Positions 1 through 8,465 of a stretch of DNA of 64,000 bases are shown piece after piece. A model generated the notes under the pieces. The model was not told the origin of the DNA. It saw nothing but the letters and a program-made list of their open reading frames with translations, and did no database searches. Within the stretch, counting starts at the first letter, position 1; each line of letters opens with the position of its first letter. Source of the stretch: Caryophanales bacterium UBA784 (GTDB lineage Bacteria; Bacillota_I; Bacilli_A; RFN20; CAG-288); the NCBI GenBank assembly GCA_002297045.1, contig DBJE01000008.1, forward strand, positions 49,055 to 113,054, written 5' to 3'. The position numbers and the translations under genes are program-made.

Positions 1-470
1 GCTCCTTTATGCTGATAAAGGACCAGATATCCCTCAGGGTCCCCTCTCCTCTTATCGGCGGGAATATCCCTGAGTTCGGCCCCCGTTTTCCGGACAGGTC
101 CGATGTCTACGACAGCGAAGAACGGAAGGAAATCCTTAAGGAAGCCCGGAACAATTCCCTCCCTGTTTGCGAGGGGACATATAGGCAGTTTTCCGGCCCT
201 CAGTTTGAAACGGCGGCCGAAGTGTCCTTGGCAGCAAGACTTGGCGCCGATGCCGTCGGAAGGTCCACGGCCATCGAAGCTATCGCCTGTGCACACAGGG
301 GAATCAAGACCATTGGCATCTCCCTTCTGACCAATTACGGAACCGGTCTGTCAAAAGAGAAGCTGACGGATGAAGAAGTCAAGGAAAGGGGAGTAAAGAA
401 TTCCTCTCTTTTTGAGCAGCTTCTCTCTCTTTCCCTGCATGTGTTAGACAAAGGAAGGAAACATGATTGA
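1..470 (+). CDS. punA: Purine nucleoside phosphorylase, C-terminal part (5' end outside window)
   Basis: This cytosolic enzyme cleaves purine nucleosides with phosphate to a free base and (deoxy)ribose-1-phosphate, feeding purine salvage. The reading frame is open to the left edge, and the MLIKDQISL segment matches an internal strand of the trimeric PNP family, so the ATG at 9 is internal and only about the C-terminal 155 residues are present. Visible family motifs are EGTYRQFSGPQFET, GADAVGMST (the active-site Met lies at AGG 261-263) and GISLLTNYG with the base-binding Asn. The stop TGA overlaps the start of rarA by 8 bases, so the two are probably co-transcribed. The symbol punA is by family only. 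Confidence 0.85.
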   Translation, partial: SFMLIKDQISLRVPSPLIGGNIPEFGPRFPDRSDVYDSEERKEILKEARNNSLPVCEGTYRQFSGPQFETAAEVSLAARLGADAVGRSTAIEAIACAHRGIKTIGISLLTNYGTGLSKEKLTDEEVKERGVKNSSLFEQLLSLSLHVLDKGRKHD

Positions 471-1752
471 TAAACCGCTTGCCTACCGAAGGCGTCCAGA
501 TAAGTTAGAGGATGTGATCGGCCAGAAGAAAATCGTTTCTTTCCTGGAAAAACTCAAAGAGGCTTCTTCCCTTCTTTCGATGGTTTTCTATGGACCTCCG
601 GGCACGGGGAAGACGACTTTGGCCAAGGCTTTTGCCAATTCAAGGAATGTCAATTCCCTGTTTCTCAATGCCGTCCTGGACAAAAAGGAAAAGAGGGAGA
701 AGACCTTCGAGGAAGCCATCCGTTTTGCACCGAGCATCGTCATCATCGATGAAATCCACCGTCTGGACAAGGCAAAACAGGATCTTCTTCTTCCTCATCT
801 TGAGAATGGGGATTTCTATCTGATCGGATGCACGACTGCAAATCCTTTGATTTCCCTTAATCCTGCCATCCGTTCCCGCTGCCGGCTTTTGGAGACCATT
901 CCTTTGACGGAGGAGGAAATTAAAACCGGTCTTATCAAGGCCTTAACGAGTCCCAAAGGCCTTGACGGGCAAAGAAAGTTTTCTGATGAAGCAATTAATT
1001 ATTTAGCGAAAATATCGGGAGGAGATTTTCGCTTTGCGTATAACCAACTTGAAGCGGTAGCCTTAAGCTATTCCAAGGAACATCTTATCAGCCTACAAGA
1101 GGCAAAAGAGGTGGCCAATAGGCCGAACTATCTTTCCGATAAGGACGGAGACGAACATTATGACACCGTTTCCGCCTTTCAGAAGTCCATCCGGGGAAGC
1201 GAGGTGGATGCCGCCATCTACTATCTTGCCAAGCTGCTTAAGGGTGGAGACCTTGAAGGCCTTATCCGCCGGTTAATGGTCATTGCCTACGAGGATGTCG
1301 GTTTAGCCAATCCTCAGGCTGTGGGGCGATGCTATGATGCCTGCCAGGTGGCGAGAGAGGTCGGACTCCCTGAGGCTGCACTCCCTCTCTCTTTTACCGT
1401 CACCGAACTGGCATTATCCCCAAAATCAAGAGGAAGTGCCGATGCCATTGAAACGGCCAGGGCAACTGTCTCAGATGAACCCTGCCACGTCAGAAGTTAT
1501 CTAAGACTGAAAACATACGGGACAAGCAAGGAAGAGAGTTACCCTTATGATGACAAAGAGGTCTGGTACCGGCTGGAATACCTCCCGGAAGGAAGGGAGG
1601 ACCTTGTCTTCTATCATGGATGGGACACCGGAAAATACGAACGTGCCCTGAATGAGTACCGAAAGCTAAGCGGAAAGAAGCGGGTCACAGACAGGGCAGA
1701 GGCAAAACGCCTTGCCGCCCTTGACCGGGCCGAAGACAAGAAAAAGATTTAA
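463..1752 (+). CDS. rarA: Replication-associated recombination protein RarA (MgsA), AAA+ ATPase
   Basis: RarA is a clamp-loader-like AAA+ ATPase acting at stalled or gapped replication forks with SSB. The 429 residues fit the family. The N-terminal signature PLAYRMRP has its Met at AGG 490-492. Walker A GPPGTGKT is at about residues 44-51, Walker B VIIDEIH at about 93-99, and the SRCRLLE sensor/arginine-finger region uses CGC and CGG. The C-terminal half carries the tetramerisation region with YEDVGLANPQA and a degenerate form of the PKSN motif (PKSRGSADAI). The start ATG follows an AAGGAAGG ribosome binding site and overlaps the preceding stop. A hairpin terminator follows directly. Confidence 0.95.
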   Translation: MIDKPLAYRRRPDKLEDVIGQKKIVSFLEKLKEASSLLSMVFYGPPGTGKTTLAKAFANSRNVNSLFLNAVLDKKEKREKTFEEAIRFAPSIVIIDEIHRLDKAKQDLLLPHLENGDFYLIGCTTANPLISLNPAIRSRCRLLETIPLTEEEIKTGLIKALTSPKGLDGQRKFSDEAINYLAKISGGDFRFAYNQLEAVALSYSKEHLISLQEAKEVANRPNYLSDKDGDEHYDTVSAFQKSIRGSEVDAAIYYLAKLLKGGDLEGLIRRLMVIAYEDVGLANPQAVGRCYDACQVAREVGLPEAALPLSFTVTELALSPKSRGSADAIETARATVSDEPCHVRSYLRLKTYGTSKEESYPYDDKEVWYRLEYLPEGREDLVFYHGWDTGKYERALNEYRKLSGKKRVTDRAEAKRLAALDRAEDKKKI

Positions 1753-1779
1753 AAAAGGTGCCTTTGTCTGGCACCTTTT
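1753..1779. terminator. Bidirectional Rho-independent terminator
   Basis: A 10-bp stem (AAAAGGTGCC / GGCACCTTTT) with a 7-base loop lies between the convergent rarA and aldo/keto reductase genes. The A/T flanks give a U-tract on either strand. Confidence 0.85.
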
Positions 1780-1782
1780 CTA

Positions 1783-2697
1783 TTAAGGGAGAAGATTTCC
1801 AGTCGAGCAATATAGGCCGTACCACTCGGTTTTTGTCCTTTGGATGGATACTCCGTCAAGTGTCTCTTTGATGTGGGAAAGGTCCGTGGATCCGGTGATG
1901 ACCTCGATATTGTCGCCAAGCCTAGTGAGGAAACTTGTGGCAATGGCACAGGGGGTGGTGTGGTACTTTTCGGCAATCTGCTTTAATAGGGCCTGAGTCG
2001 GCTTCCTGTGGCTATTGGTGAAGATAGAGCCGTTGAAGAATTCATATTGATAGGGCGACCAGCATTGTAGCGGCCTATTCTTTCGCTTCCTATAGAAGAA
2101 CAGTCCGTCGGAAAGAAGCGGGGACTGATCAGGGTTGTTGGTGTTGAACACCTGGGAGAGAAGCGAAGGCTGTCCTAAGGAGAGCTGAAGCTGGTTTACT
2201 TCGACTTGGTTACTTCCTCCCTCCTGCAAGTAGTCGATGATTTCCTTGTCCCTGTTCGAGACACCGAAATGAAGGATCTTTCCTTTCTTTTTCAGGATGG
2301 AGATAGCCTCCTGGATTTCCTTGTTATCCCTGAAGATATCCGGACGATGGAGAAGAAGACAGTCAACATGGTCGGTATTCCTTCTCCTAAGGGAGGCATC
2401 GACAGCCTCAAGAATATGCTTCTTGGATAGGTCCCTTACTGTCGGATCGCCGGGGTTTCGGACAATGCCGCATTTTGTCTGGATGAACCTCTTGCTCCGG
2501 AGGGAAGGGTTGGCCTTTAGGACTTTCCCGAGTTTTTCCTCGCAGACACCGCCGGTATAAATGTCGGCAATATCAAAATAATGAATTCCTAAATCAAGGG
2601 CACCCTTAATTAAGCTTTCAACCTCTTTGTCCGAGGAATGGGCGATTCGCCTCAGTCCGAGAATGACTCTGTTCTGCTTAATGAAATCCTTATCCAT
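1783..2697 (-). CDS. Aldo/keto reductase family oxidoreductase
   Basis: This is an NAD(P)H-dependent aldo/keto reductase of about 304 residues, related to the YdhF group. The catalytic tetrad is visible: Asp and Tyr in FDIADIYTGG, Lys in FIQTKCGI and His in LLLHRPD. The start of the barrel reads LGLMRIA, the family form, when AGG is Met, as do SLMRMNTDHVD and FGVSNMDKE. The cofactor-binding end contains VITGSTDLSHIKE. The start ATG is preceded by AGGAGAAAAAGAAA. It is the last gene of a minus-strand group with ybaK and fmt and ends at the terminator shared with rarA. The natural substrate cannot be told from sequence. Confidence 0.9.
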   Translation of the reverse strand: MDKDFIKQNRVILGLRRIAHSSDKEVESLIKGALDLGIHYFDIADIYTGGVCEEKLGKVLKANPSLRSKRFIQTKCGIVRNPGDPTVRDLSKKHILEAVDASLRRRNTDHVDCLLLHRPDIFRDNKEIQEAISILKKKGKILHFGVSNRDKEIIDYLQEGGSNQVEVNQLQLSLGQPSLLSQVFNTNNPDQSPLLSDGLFFYRKRKNRPLQCWSPYQYEFFNGSIFTNSHRKPTQALLKQIAEKYHTTPCAIATSFLTRLGDNIEVITGSTDLSHIKETLDGVSIQRTKTEWYGLYCSTGNLLP

Positions 2698-2709
2698 TTT
2701 CTTTTTCTC

Positions 2710-3192
2710 CTATTTGGTTAATGAAACGAACTGACACTGACAGGCCTTTTGAAGGTTATCCGGGGTAAGTTCGATTTGATCCCCGATTCTTCCTCCCGAA
2801 ACAAGCAGGGAGGGAAGAGCAAGGGCGGAAGAATCGACAAAGGTCGGAAGCCTTTTTTTCCTTCCTATCGGGGAGCAGCCGCCATGGATGTAGCCGGTGA
2901 GAGGGAGAAGCTCCTTCTGCGGAAGCCTTTCGATGAATTTTTCATCGGCCGCTTCGGCTGCCTTCTTTAAGTCAAGCTCCCCGGTTGCAGGAAGAACGAA
3001 GACATAATGCTCTCCAGACTTCCCATAGGTCACCAATGTCTTAAAGACCCTCTTTGGGTCTTCCTTTAAATAAGCGGCCACATCCGTAGCCGAAATAGCC
3101 TCTTTCGGATCATAAGTGTGGATAATGAAGGGAATCTTCTTCTGCTCAAGAAGACGCCTTGCATTTGTTTTGACTAGTTTCTGTTTTCCCAT
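2710..3192 (-). CDS. ybaK: Cys-tRNA(Pro)/Cys-tRNA(Cys) deacylase YbaK
   Basis: This trans-editing enzyme hydrolyses Cys wrongly attached to tRNA-Pro by prolyl-tRNA synthetase. At 160 residues it is full length for the YbaK/EbsC family. Diagnostic stretches are TNAMRLLEQKKIPF near the N-terminus, the Lys-containing VFKTLV segment, and GYIHGGCSPIGMKK. The Met in the last motif is AGG at 2860-2862. It starts one base after the fmt stop region, so both are likely in one transcript; the pairing puts a tRNA-editing and a tRNA-formylating enzyme together. Confidence 0.93.
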   Translation of the reverse strand: MGKQKLVKTNARRLLEQKKIPFIIHTYDPKEAISATDVAAYLKEDPKRVFKTLVTYGKSGEHYVFVLPATGELDLKKAAEAADEKFIERLPQKELLPLTGYIHGGCSPIGRKKRLPTFVDSSALALPSLLVSGGRIGDQIELTPDNLQKACQCQFVSLTK

Positions 3193-3193
3193 A

Positions 3194-4123
3194 TTATGCC
3201 AATACCTTTCCTTGGAAATCTCTGACTCCGTTACTGAAGTCGGAGGCGCTCCTGATTTTCTTTCCCGGACGCTGGAGAAGAGTAAGGCGGACCTGCCCTT
3301 TGGCTAATTGCAGAATGATGTCCTTTTTGTGGGAAAGGACAATCGTCCCTTTCTCTGCTTCCGCTTTGTCGCTATAGGCCTCCGCCTGGAAGATTTTCAG
3401 TGGCTGTCCATCGAGAAGAAGGAAGGCGCCTGGTTCCCTTGAAAGGGCACGGACATGGTTGACAAAGTCCACCGGTGACAAATCAAGGGAGAGATGCTCG
3501 TCTTCTTTTTTGATCCTATGGGTGAAGGTGGCAAGACGAGGATCCTGCTTGACGGGGATGAGCATCCCCTGAAAATAAAGAGGCAGTTTTTCCCTGGCAA
3601 GCTCCCTTGCCGCAATCGCCCTTTTCTGGCACAGGGAAGTGTAGTTGTCTTCCTCAGAGAGAGGAATCTTCTTCCTTGCATAGACGTCCCCGGCGTCCCT
3701 TTCCTTGACCCTCTCCCTAAGGGATACACCGGTTTCCTTCTCTCCGTTAAGCAGGGCGTACTGCCTAGGGGCAGCCCCCCGGTATTTCGGAAGCAGGGAA
3801 CCATGGAGGTTAAGAGGCTTGTATTTGCCTAGCGAGAGAACCTTTTCGGAGAGAATCTGGCCGTAGGCAAAGGTGAGAAGAAGGTCCGGATGCCACGATT
3901 CGACCCTTGCAAAATCCAGATTGAGCTTGTGTGGCTTATGGAGAGGGAGGCCAAGCTTTTTCGCCCTGAGGCTGACCGGGGATTCTTCCCTCCTCCTTTT
4001 CCGTCCCTTCGGTCTGTCTTCCTTAGTGACGACGCCTACAATGTTCCTTCCGGATTTGACTAGGCCTTCGAGACAGACCGCGGAGATTTCCGGAGTGCCG
4101 AGGAATACGATTCGCTTGTCCAT
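3194..4123 (-). CDS. fmt: Methionyl-tRNA formyltransferase
   Basis: Fmt transfers a formyl group from 10-formyl-THF to Met-tRNA(fMet) for initiation. The N-terminal domain has RIVFLGTPE and the catalytic region LHGSLLPKYRGAAPMQYALLNGE, with the His and the SLLPKYRG loop intact. It is followed by ETGVSLMEMVKEMDAGD, where three AGG codons (3716-3718, 3710-3712, 3698-3700) fall on the family Met/hydrophobic positions. The C-terminal OB-like domain holds VRALSREPGAF. I chose the ATG at 4123 because an AGGGGG site lies 7 bases upstream; an in-frame TTG at 4129 is less likely. The resulting 309 residues equal the usual family length. Confidence 0.95.
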   Translation of the reverse strand: MDKRIVFLGTPEISAVCLEGLVKSGRNIVGVVTKEDRPKGRKRRREESPVSLRAKKLGLPLHKPHKLNLDFARVESWHPDLLLTFAYGQILSEKVLSLGKYKPLNLHGSLLPKYRGAAPRQYALLNGEKETGVSLRERVKERDAGDVYARKKIPLSEEDNYTSLCQKRAIAARELAREKLPLYFQGMLIPVKQDPRLATFTHRIKKEDEHLSLDLSPVDFVNHVRALSREPGAFLLLDGQPLKIFQAEAYSDKAEAEKGTIVLSHKKDIILQLAKGQVRLTLLQRPGKKIRSASDFSNGVRDFQGKVLA

Positions 4124-4177
4124 TTCCAACCCCCTATTTTTTGTTTATATGTTATCATAAATCAGGGGATAAGAAAT

Positions 4178-5143
4178 ATGTTTATGCTAAGGAACGGCCA
4201 GATGGAAGACCAGAATTATCTGGTCAGCAAATTGCTGATTCTTTATCTTTTCAGGTTTAGGGCAGGATGTAGGCTCGGCTATCTAATCGAAGTCCTTTTC
4301 CGTCGCTTCTTTTCGGCAAAGAAATGGGTGAACCCCGGCTTTTTGAAAGGCCCATGGCTTCCTCTCTACGGCTTTGGAATCGTGTCCATGTTCACCTTTT
4401 GCTTCATCCTTTACCGGTTCCTTCCTGACTCTCTTCCTCTTTTCCTTCCTGTCGAAGGGAGGTATGGAAAAAGCTATACCCACGGGGCAAGCATAAACGA
4501 TCTTCTCCCTATCTGCATAAGGGGGACAAGCCTAGTCCTTCTGGAATTCATTGCCGGCCTAATCTTCGTCAAAGGCTTCAAAGTTAGACTATGGGATTAC
4601 ACGAACCAGAAAGGAAATGTCAGGGGGATCATCTGCCCGCTCTTCTCCATAATCTGGTTTGCCATCGCCATTATCTACTACTATGTCCTCAATCCCTTCG
4701 TCTATGAATTCGCCTCCAAGGCCTTCGTCTATCTCTTTGGAAGCGGAAATGCCCAGAATGCCGCCCACTTCGGCTCGATTTTCATCTTAGGCCTTACCTA
4801 TGGCGTCTTTGCCATTGATGTCATCGTTTCGGAAAACCTTTTTGCCAAGATCAGCAAGGCGACCAAGCAGTCCCACTTTGCCCAGCAGTATGAAAAAATC
4901 CGGGAAAACCAGAAGGAGGCGGCAAAGGTGAACCGGAAACGCTTCTATGATGCCTTGCCGGAGAAACTTAAGGAGGGACTTGGAAAGAAATCCCGCCTGG
5001 AACCGGCGAAGAAGCTTTCCATGGCCTTGCGGAAGATTCTTCTTAAGGATCCGCAAAAGCAAGCGGAAGATAACTACCAGGCGGACGGCCGGCCGAAAAA
5101 AGAGGATGATGGAAAAGAGGGAACCGGCCAAGAACAGGAGTAG
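4178..5143 (+). CDS. CmpB-family (putative ABC-transporter type IV) membrane protein
   Basis: This integral membrane protein resembles the Firmicutes family annotated ABC_trans_CmpB, whose function is not established. Family marks are a first segment ending GYLIEVLF, then NPGFLKGPWLPLYGFG, and later LWDYTNQKGNVMGIICPLFS. Four to five membrane segments occupy residues 15-220, and a charged Lys/Glu-rich cytosolic tail follows to residue 321. In the first segment AGG codons at 4253, 4259 and 4271 give a hydrophobic FMFMAGCMLGY; read as Arg, the helix would hold three charges. The start could also be the ATG at 4202, which has a closer AAGGAA. The gene is divergent from fmt. Confidence 0.75.
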   Translation: MFMLRNGQMEDQNYLVSKLLILYLFRFRAGCRLGYLIEVLFRRFFSAKKWVNPGFLKGPWLPLYGFGIVSMFTFCFILYRFLPDSLPLFLPVEGRYGKSYTHGASINDLLPICIRGTSLVLLEFIAGLIFVKGFKVRLWDYTNQKGNVRGIICPLFSIIWFAIAIIYYYVLNPFVYEFASKAFVYLFGSGNAQNAAHFGSIFILGLTYGVFAIDVIVSENLFAKISKATKQSHFAQQYEKIRENQKEAAKVNRKRFYDALPEKLKEGLGKKSRLEPAKKLSMALRKILLKDPQKQAEDNYQADGRPKKEDDGKEGTGQEQE

Positions 5144-5237
5144 GAGTTTTTTCTTCCTAAGGATGGATTTACCTAGTTGAAACAGAAAATTCTCTGACTA
5201 TAATCTATTTAGTGCAATCCACTTAGGAGGAATGGAA

Positions 5238-5471
5238 ATGGATAAGTACACTCGTTGGATGGAGACAAATCCGAAATGGCTGAAGATTGTTCTTTGCTTC
5301 TGGATCCTGGACTGGTCATGGGCATTCTGGCGTATTGCTAAGGCACTAGAGCATAATAACAGGGTTGAGCTAATCCTCGGAATCCTATGGATCCTCTTCG
5401 GCGGCACAATCGGATGGATTCTTGACATCGTCTTCATTCTCCTCTATGATTATCCCTTCTGGTTCAGATAA
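5238..5471 (+). CDS. Small membrane protein, unknown function
   Basis: A 77-residue protein rich in Trp and Phe, with two predicted membrane segments (about residues 12-33 and 43-68) and a polar N-terminus. I do not recognise a family. The ATG at 5238 is preferred over the one at 5232 because AGGAGG (5225-5230) sits 7 bases before it. It stands alone between its own ribosome binding site and a strong terminator, so it is probably a monocistronic gene. Confidence 0.65.
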   Translation: MDKYTRWMETNPKWLKIVLCFWILDWSWAFWRIAKALEHNNRVELILGILWILFGGTIGWILDIVFILLYDYPFWFR

Positions 5472-5474
5472 ACA

Positions 5475-5507
5475 AAAAGCGGGTGGCCTTTCCCACCCGC
5501 TTTTGTT
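5475..5507. terminator. Rho-independent terminator
   Basis: The stem GCGGGTGG / CCACCCGC is flanked by A and T runs, so it can serve the small membrane gene (+) and the convergent P-loop gene (-). Confidence 0.88.
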
Positions 5508-5531
5508 TTTCCGTATTTTGGCGGAAAGCAA

Positions 5532-6503
5532 CTACTTATTGTAGTTCTTCCACCTTGCGTCCGTTGCTTCCTTAATGGAAGAAGTCACCGCCTCGACTTT
5601 TTTCTTCTCCCATTTTCCAGGGTCTTCCCGGAGGAAGGAAGTCCGGTCAATCCGGTTATCGAATACTCCGATAGGAAGGTGGAAGGTTTTCCCTGACGAA
5701 ACGATGGTAATCGTGTCCTTGACCGGAGAGGAATCCCTAAGGTACTTCCTGTCGTCGACACCGTATTCATCCCTCCTCACCGCCCTAGGAACGCCGTGGA
5801 AAAGATTCGATCCTGGGTCGTTTGGATTTGCCCGGGCAAAGTTCTTCCGGCGGGATTCCTCGGGCGTGACCCAGATATAAAGGATTGCGGCATCCTGAAG
5901 AAGGTCGGGAGAGAAAAGGGAAAGAGAATACTGGTATCCCCTAGTGCCCTTTAAGGGCCTAGGCGAGCCACTCTTCCCGCCCCGGGCCGCCTCAATGACG
6001 ATGGTCTTGTTCTCGAAGGAATCCGGCCTCTGGCTTTCCTTTCCTTTCAGGATTTCCCGGGCCTCTTTTTCAAGTGCGGATGCAATCTTCGCTCTTATTT
6101 CCTCCTTTAGCAGAGACAGCCGCGGCTTAAGGCCGACCCTTAACGAGCAACGGTCAAGGCGTTCGAAAAGATATTGGCTCACGCTGTCTGGATGCACTCT
6201 GTTGGTGTTAAGAAGGTCGTGGTAGTCTTCGTTTAGCATCTGGATTAACGTTCCCCAGTCCCGTCCGTCATAGAAGGTGTCCTCGTCGTTTTTATAGAAA
6301 AGACGGGGTTCTCCGATCTTGACTAGTTCCTGGTCAATCCGGCGCCTAAAGTTGACATAGGGAAAATCATCGAGCTGAAGATTCTCTCCGATGTGGAAGT
6401 CTTTTTCAAGGATGGAGGGCTTCCTATGTGCCATCAGATTCCGGACTTCGGATTTTCCGCTTGCCGGAAGGGCAAGAAGAAGGATGGTTTTAAATGTTTT
6501 CAT
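5532..6503 (-). CDS. P-loop NTPase of unknown function
   Basis: A predicted soluble protein of 323 residues. Near the N-terminus a hydrophobic strand is followed by LPASGKSE, a kinase-like P-loop. Later come IVIEAARGGKSGSP and a strand ILYIWVTPEES, which look like Walker-B-like or lid elements of a small-molecule or nucleotide kinase fold. I cannot assign a substrate. The ATG at 6503 is chosen over an upstream in-frame start at 6554 because the P-loop strand then begins at residue 5 and a CGAGG motif lies upstream. It is convergent with the small membrane gene and is not in an evident operon. Confidence 0.65.
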   Translation of the reverse strand: MKTFKTILLLALPASGKSEVRNLMAHRKPSILEKDFHIGENLQLDDFPYVNFRRRIDQELVKIGEPRLFYKNDEDTFYDGRDWGTLIQMLNEDYHDLLNTNRVHPDSVSQYLFERLDRCSLRVGLKPRLSLLKEEIRAKIASALEKEAREILKGKESQRPDSFENKTIVIEAARGGKSGSPRPLKGTRGYQYSLSLFSPDLLQDAAILYIWVTPEESRRKNFARANPNDPGSNLFHGVPRAVRRDEYGVDDRKYLRDSSPVKDTITIVSSGKTFHLPIGVFDNRIDRTSFLREDPGKWEKKKVEAVTSSIKEATDARWKNYNK

Positions 6504-7086
6504 TGGCTTATACCTCGGGCTTATTTTACAACGGAAAGGCGAAAAAAACACCATGTTCCGTTTGAAAGGCTAAACCGAGCTAAGGAAGGATAAGGCTGTG
6601 ACAATGCCACAGCCGGATTTTCATTGGAAGAAAAACGATTTCTGGTTTTTCTGCATCCGTACCTTTCGGAAAGTCCGCATCTTTGGTCCATAATCCTGTC
6701 TGGTTTCGGCAAAGAAAAAGAGATGCATAGATTTTCTCATTTCCCTTTTTCGGATTTAGGATGCCAGTGGCTTAGATAATCTTGGATGTACCTTACCAGT
6801 GATTTATCTTCATTAAAGATTCTTTTCCCATCTTTCCACATAAAGTCCATGGTTTTAATCTTCCTTATTCCACTTTCGTTACCTGTCTCATGGAAGTATT
6901 TCTTTGCGATAAATCCCATAGCAGATCAAAACTTGAAAAAAGGGAACTCGGAACAGAAAAAGACGGACCATCACAGATCCGCCTTCTTTGTTGGTTGCCG
7001 GAATAATTACGGAGCATCTAATCTTAAGCCGGACCTTCCCTTGCAGAGGAAGAACTCTTTGGCGAAAGTCCGACAGACATTCTATT
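6504..7086. other. Intergenic region with a possible gene relic
   Basis: No well-supported gene. A weak inverted repeat, GGCTGTG / CACAGCC, lies at about 6593-6613. A 60-codon minus-strand frame (6737-6919) is described separately. The rest shows no feature I can name. Confidence 0.5.
6737..6919 (-). CDS. Short ORF or gene relic, unknown
   Basis: A 60-residue frame with protein-like composition (for example MDFMWKDGK and LVRYIQDYLSHWHP) but no clear ribosome binding site and no recognised family. It may be a degraded C-terminal piece of a larger gene or a small real protein. Its Met codons are mostly ATG, unlike its neighbours, which would fit foreign or decaying DNA; the sample is too small to be sure. 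Confidence 0.25.
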   Translation of the reverse strand: MGFIAKKYFHETGNESGIRKIKTMDFMWKDGKRIFNEDKSLVRYIQDYLSHWHPKSEKGK

Positions 7087-7162
7087 TGGTGGAGCTGACG
7101 AGGATCGAACTCGCTACCTCATGCTTGCAAAGCACGCGCTCTCCCAGGTGAGCTACAGCCCC
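7087..7162 (-). tRNA. tRNA-Ala(UGC)
   Basis: Full cloverleaf with encoded CCA. The acceptor GGGGCTG / CAGCTCC includes the G3-U70 pair that marks alanine tRNAs. Anticodon TGC lies in loop TTTGCAA, and the T-loop is TTCGATC. Confidence 0.95.
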
Positions 7163-7223
7163 AAAACAGACAAAGAACATTATAAGGATTTCTTTCCGCC
7201 CAATCAAGGGAAAAGAGAAGAAA

Positions 7224-8465
7224 TTACTTCTTCTCCCTGCCCGGCTTGACGAACTTGCCGGTCCTATTCTCCTTGAAGGGAAATTCGTAGCGGAGATAAT
7301 GCTGGCTGTATCCTTCGTATTTCCCTTCCTTGTTTTTGCCTTCAATCAGGACAAGTTCATCTTCTACTTCCTGTCGGTATTTCCTTTCGTTTGCTTCCGA
7401 GAGGGAAATCAGTCTTCTTGTCCGTTCCTGACGGATGGCCGGATCTATCTTCCCCTGGAGCTTAGCCGCCATCGTAAAAGGACGTTCCGAATAGGGAAAA
7501 GCGTGAATACGCCTGAATCCGACTTTCCGGCAGAAATCATAGGTGCTCTGGAAATCTTCTTCATTTTCCGTAGGGAATCCGGTGATGACATCGGTGGAAA
7601 GGGCGACAGAAGGAATCCTATTTTTAATTTCGTCCACCTTGTCGAGATACTGGCTAAGAGAATACTTCCGGTTCCTCCTTTTGAGGATTTTTCCGCTTCC
7701 GGACTGAAGCGGAATGTGGAAATGGGGGCAGAGGACATCCTGATGATGGGCAAAGAGAGAGATATACTCTTCGTCAATCTGACTGATTTCAATCGAGGAA
7801 ACCCGTATCCGGTAAGGATAGGGGGCAAGATGAAGCCTGTCCTTCAACAAGTCCTTCAGGCGGTAGTCATGGTCTAAAGGATCCTGGTAGCTCCCGGTAT
7901 CGATTCCGCCGATGATGAGTTCTCTTACGCCATGGCTTAAAAGACTCTTTGCCTCCTTTAGGATAGACTCTCTCCCTCTCGAACGGGATTTCCCTCTTGT
8001 GTAAGGGACGACACAGTAGGAACAGAAGTTATCGCATCCGTCCTGTATCTTCCTGTAGCCACGCACGGATTTCTCCCCTTTTTGTGTCGGGGTATCCTCG
8101 AAGGTGAATTCACGTGACTTCCTGTCGACGTGGTCCTTCCCCTGAGTGAGCTTTTCGATGTCCGACTTATGGGAGGAACCGGCGACCAAATCCACGCCAT
8201 CGATTGAAAGGTATTCTTCTTTGTGTATCTGACTTGAGCAGCCCCTGACGACAATCCGTTTACCGGGGAAGGAACGGGAAAGGGAGCGGACCTTCTGGAG
8301 GTCCTTTCTCTCCGCCTCGTTGGTGACCGCACAGGTGTTGACGAAATAGATGTCCGCTTCCTTTCCTTTCGCCTCAATAAAGCCTTCCTTAAGAAGCCGT
8401 TCCTTCAGGGCTTCCGACTCATAGGCATTGACTTTGCATCCAAGCGTATAGATTTTAAAGGTCAT
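7224..8465 (-). CDS. mtaB: tRNA t6A37 methylthiotransferase MtaB
   Basis: A radical-SAM enzyme of 413 residues predicted to turn t6A37 into ms2t6A in ANN-decoding tRNAs. The N-terminal UPF0004 domain has TLGCKVNAYES, NTCAVTNEA and VRGCSSQ, giving three cluster-ligand cysteines. The radical SAM cluster is CDNFCSYC. The family motif KRMNRKY appears as KMMNRKY from two consecutive AGG codons, and GFMRIHAFPYS follows. A TRAM-like tail ends the protein. It overlaps the preceding gene by 11 bases, so they are translationally coupled. The modification lies next to the anticodon of tRNAs reading codons that start with A, the class to which AGG and AGA belong. Confidence 0.92.
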   Translation of the reverse strand: MTFKIYTLGCKVNAYESEALKERLLKEGFIEAKGKEADIYFVNTCAVTNEAERKDLQKVRSLSRSFPGKRIVVRGCSSQIHKEEYLSIDGVDLVAGSSHKSDIEKLTQGKDHVDRKSREFTFEDTPTQKGEKSVRGYRKIQDGCDNFCSYCVVPYTRGKSRSRGRESILKEAKSLLSHGVRELIIGGIDTGSYQDPLDHDYRLKDLLKDRLHLAPYPYRIRVSSIEISQIDEEYISLFAHHQDVLCPHFHIPLQSGSGKILKRRNRKYSLSQYLDKVDEIKNRIPSVALSTDVITGFPTENEEDFQSTYDFCRKVGFRRIHAFPYSERPFTMAAKLQGKIDPAIRQERTRRLISLSEANERKYRQEVEDELVLIEGKNKEGKYEGYSQHYLRYEFPFKENRTGKFVKPGREKK

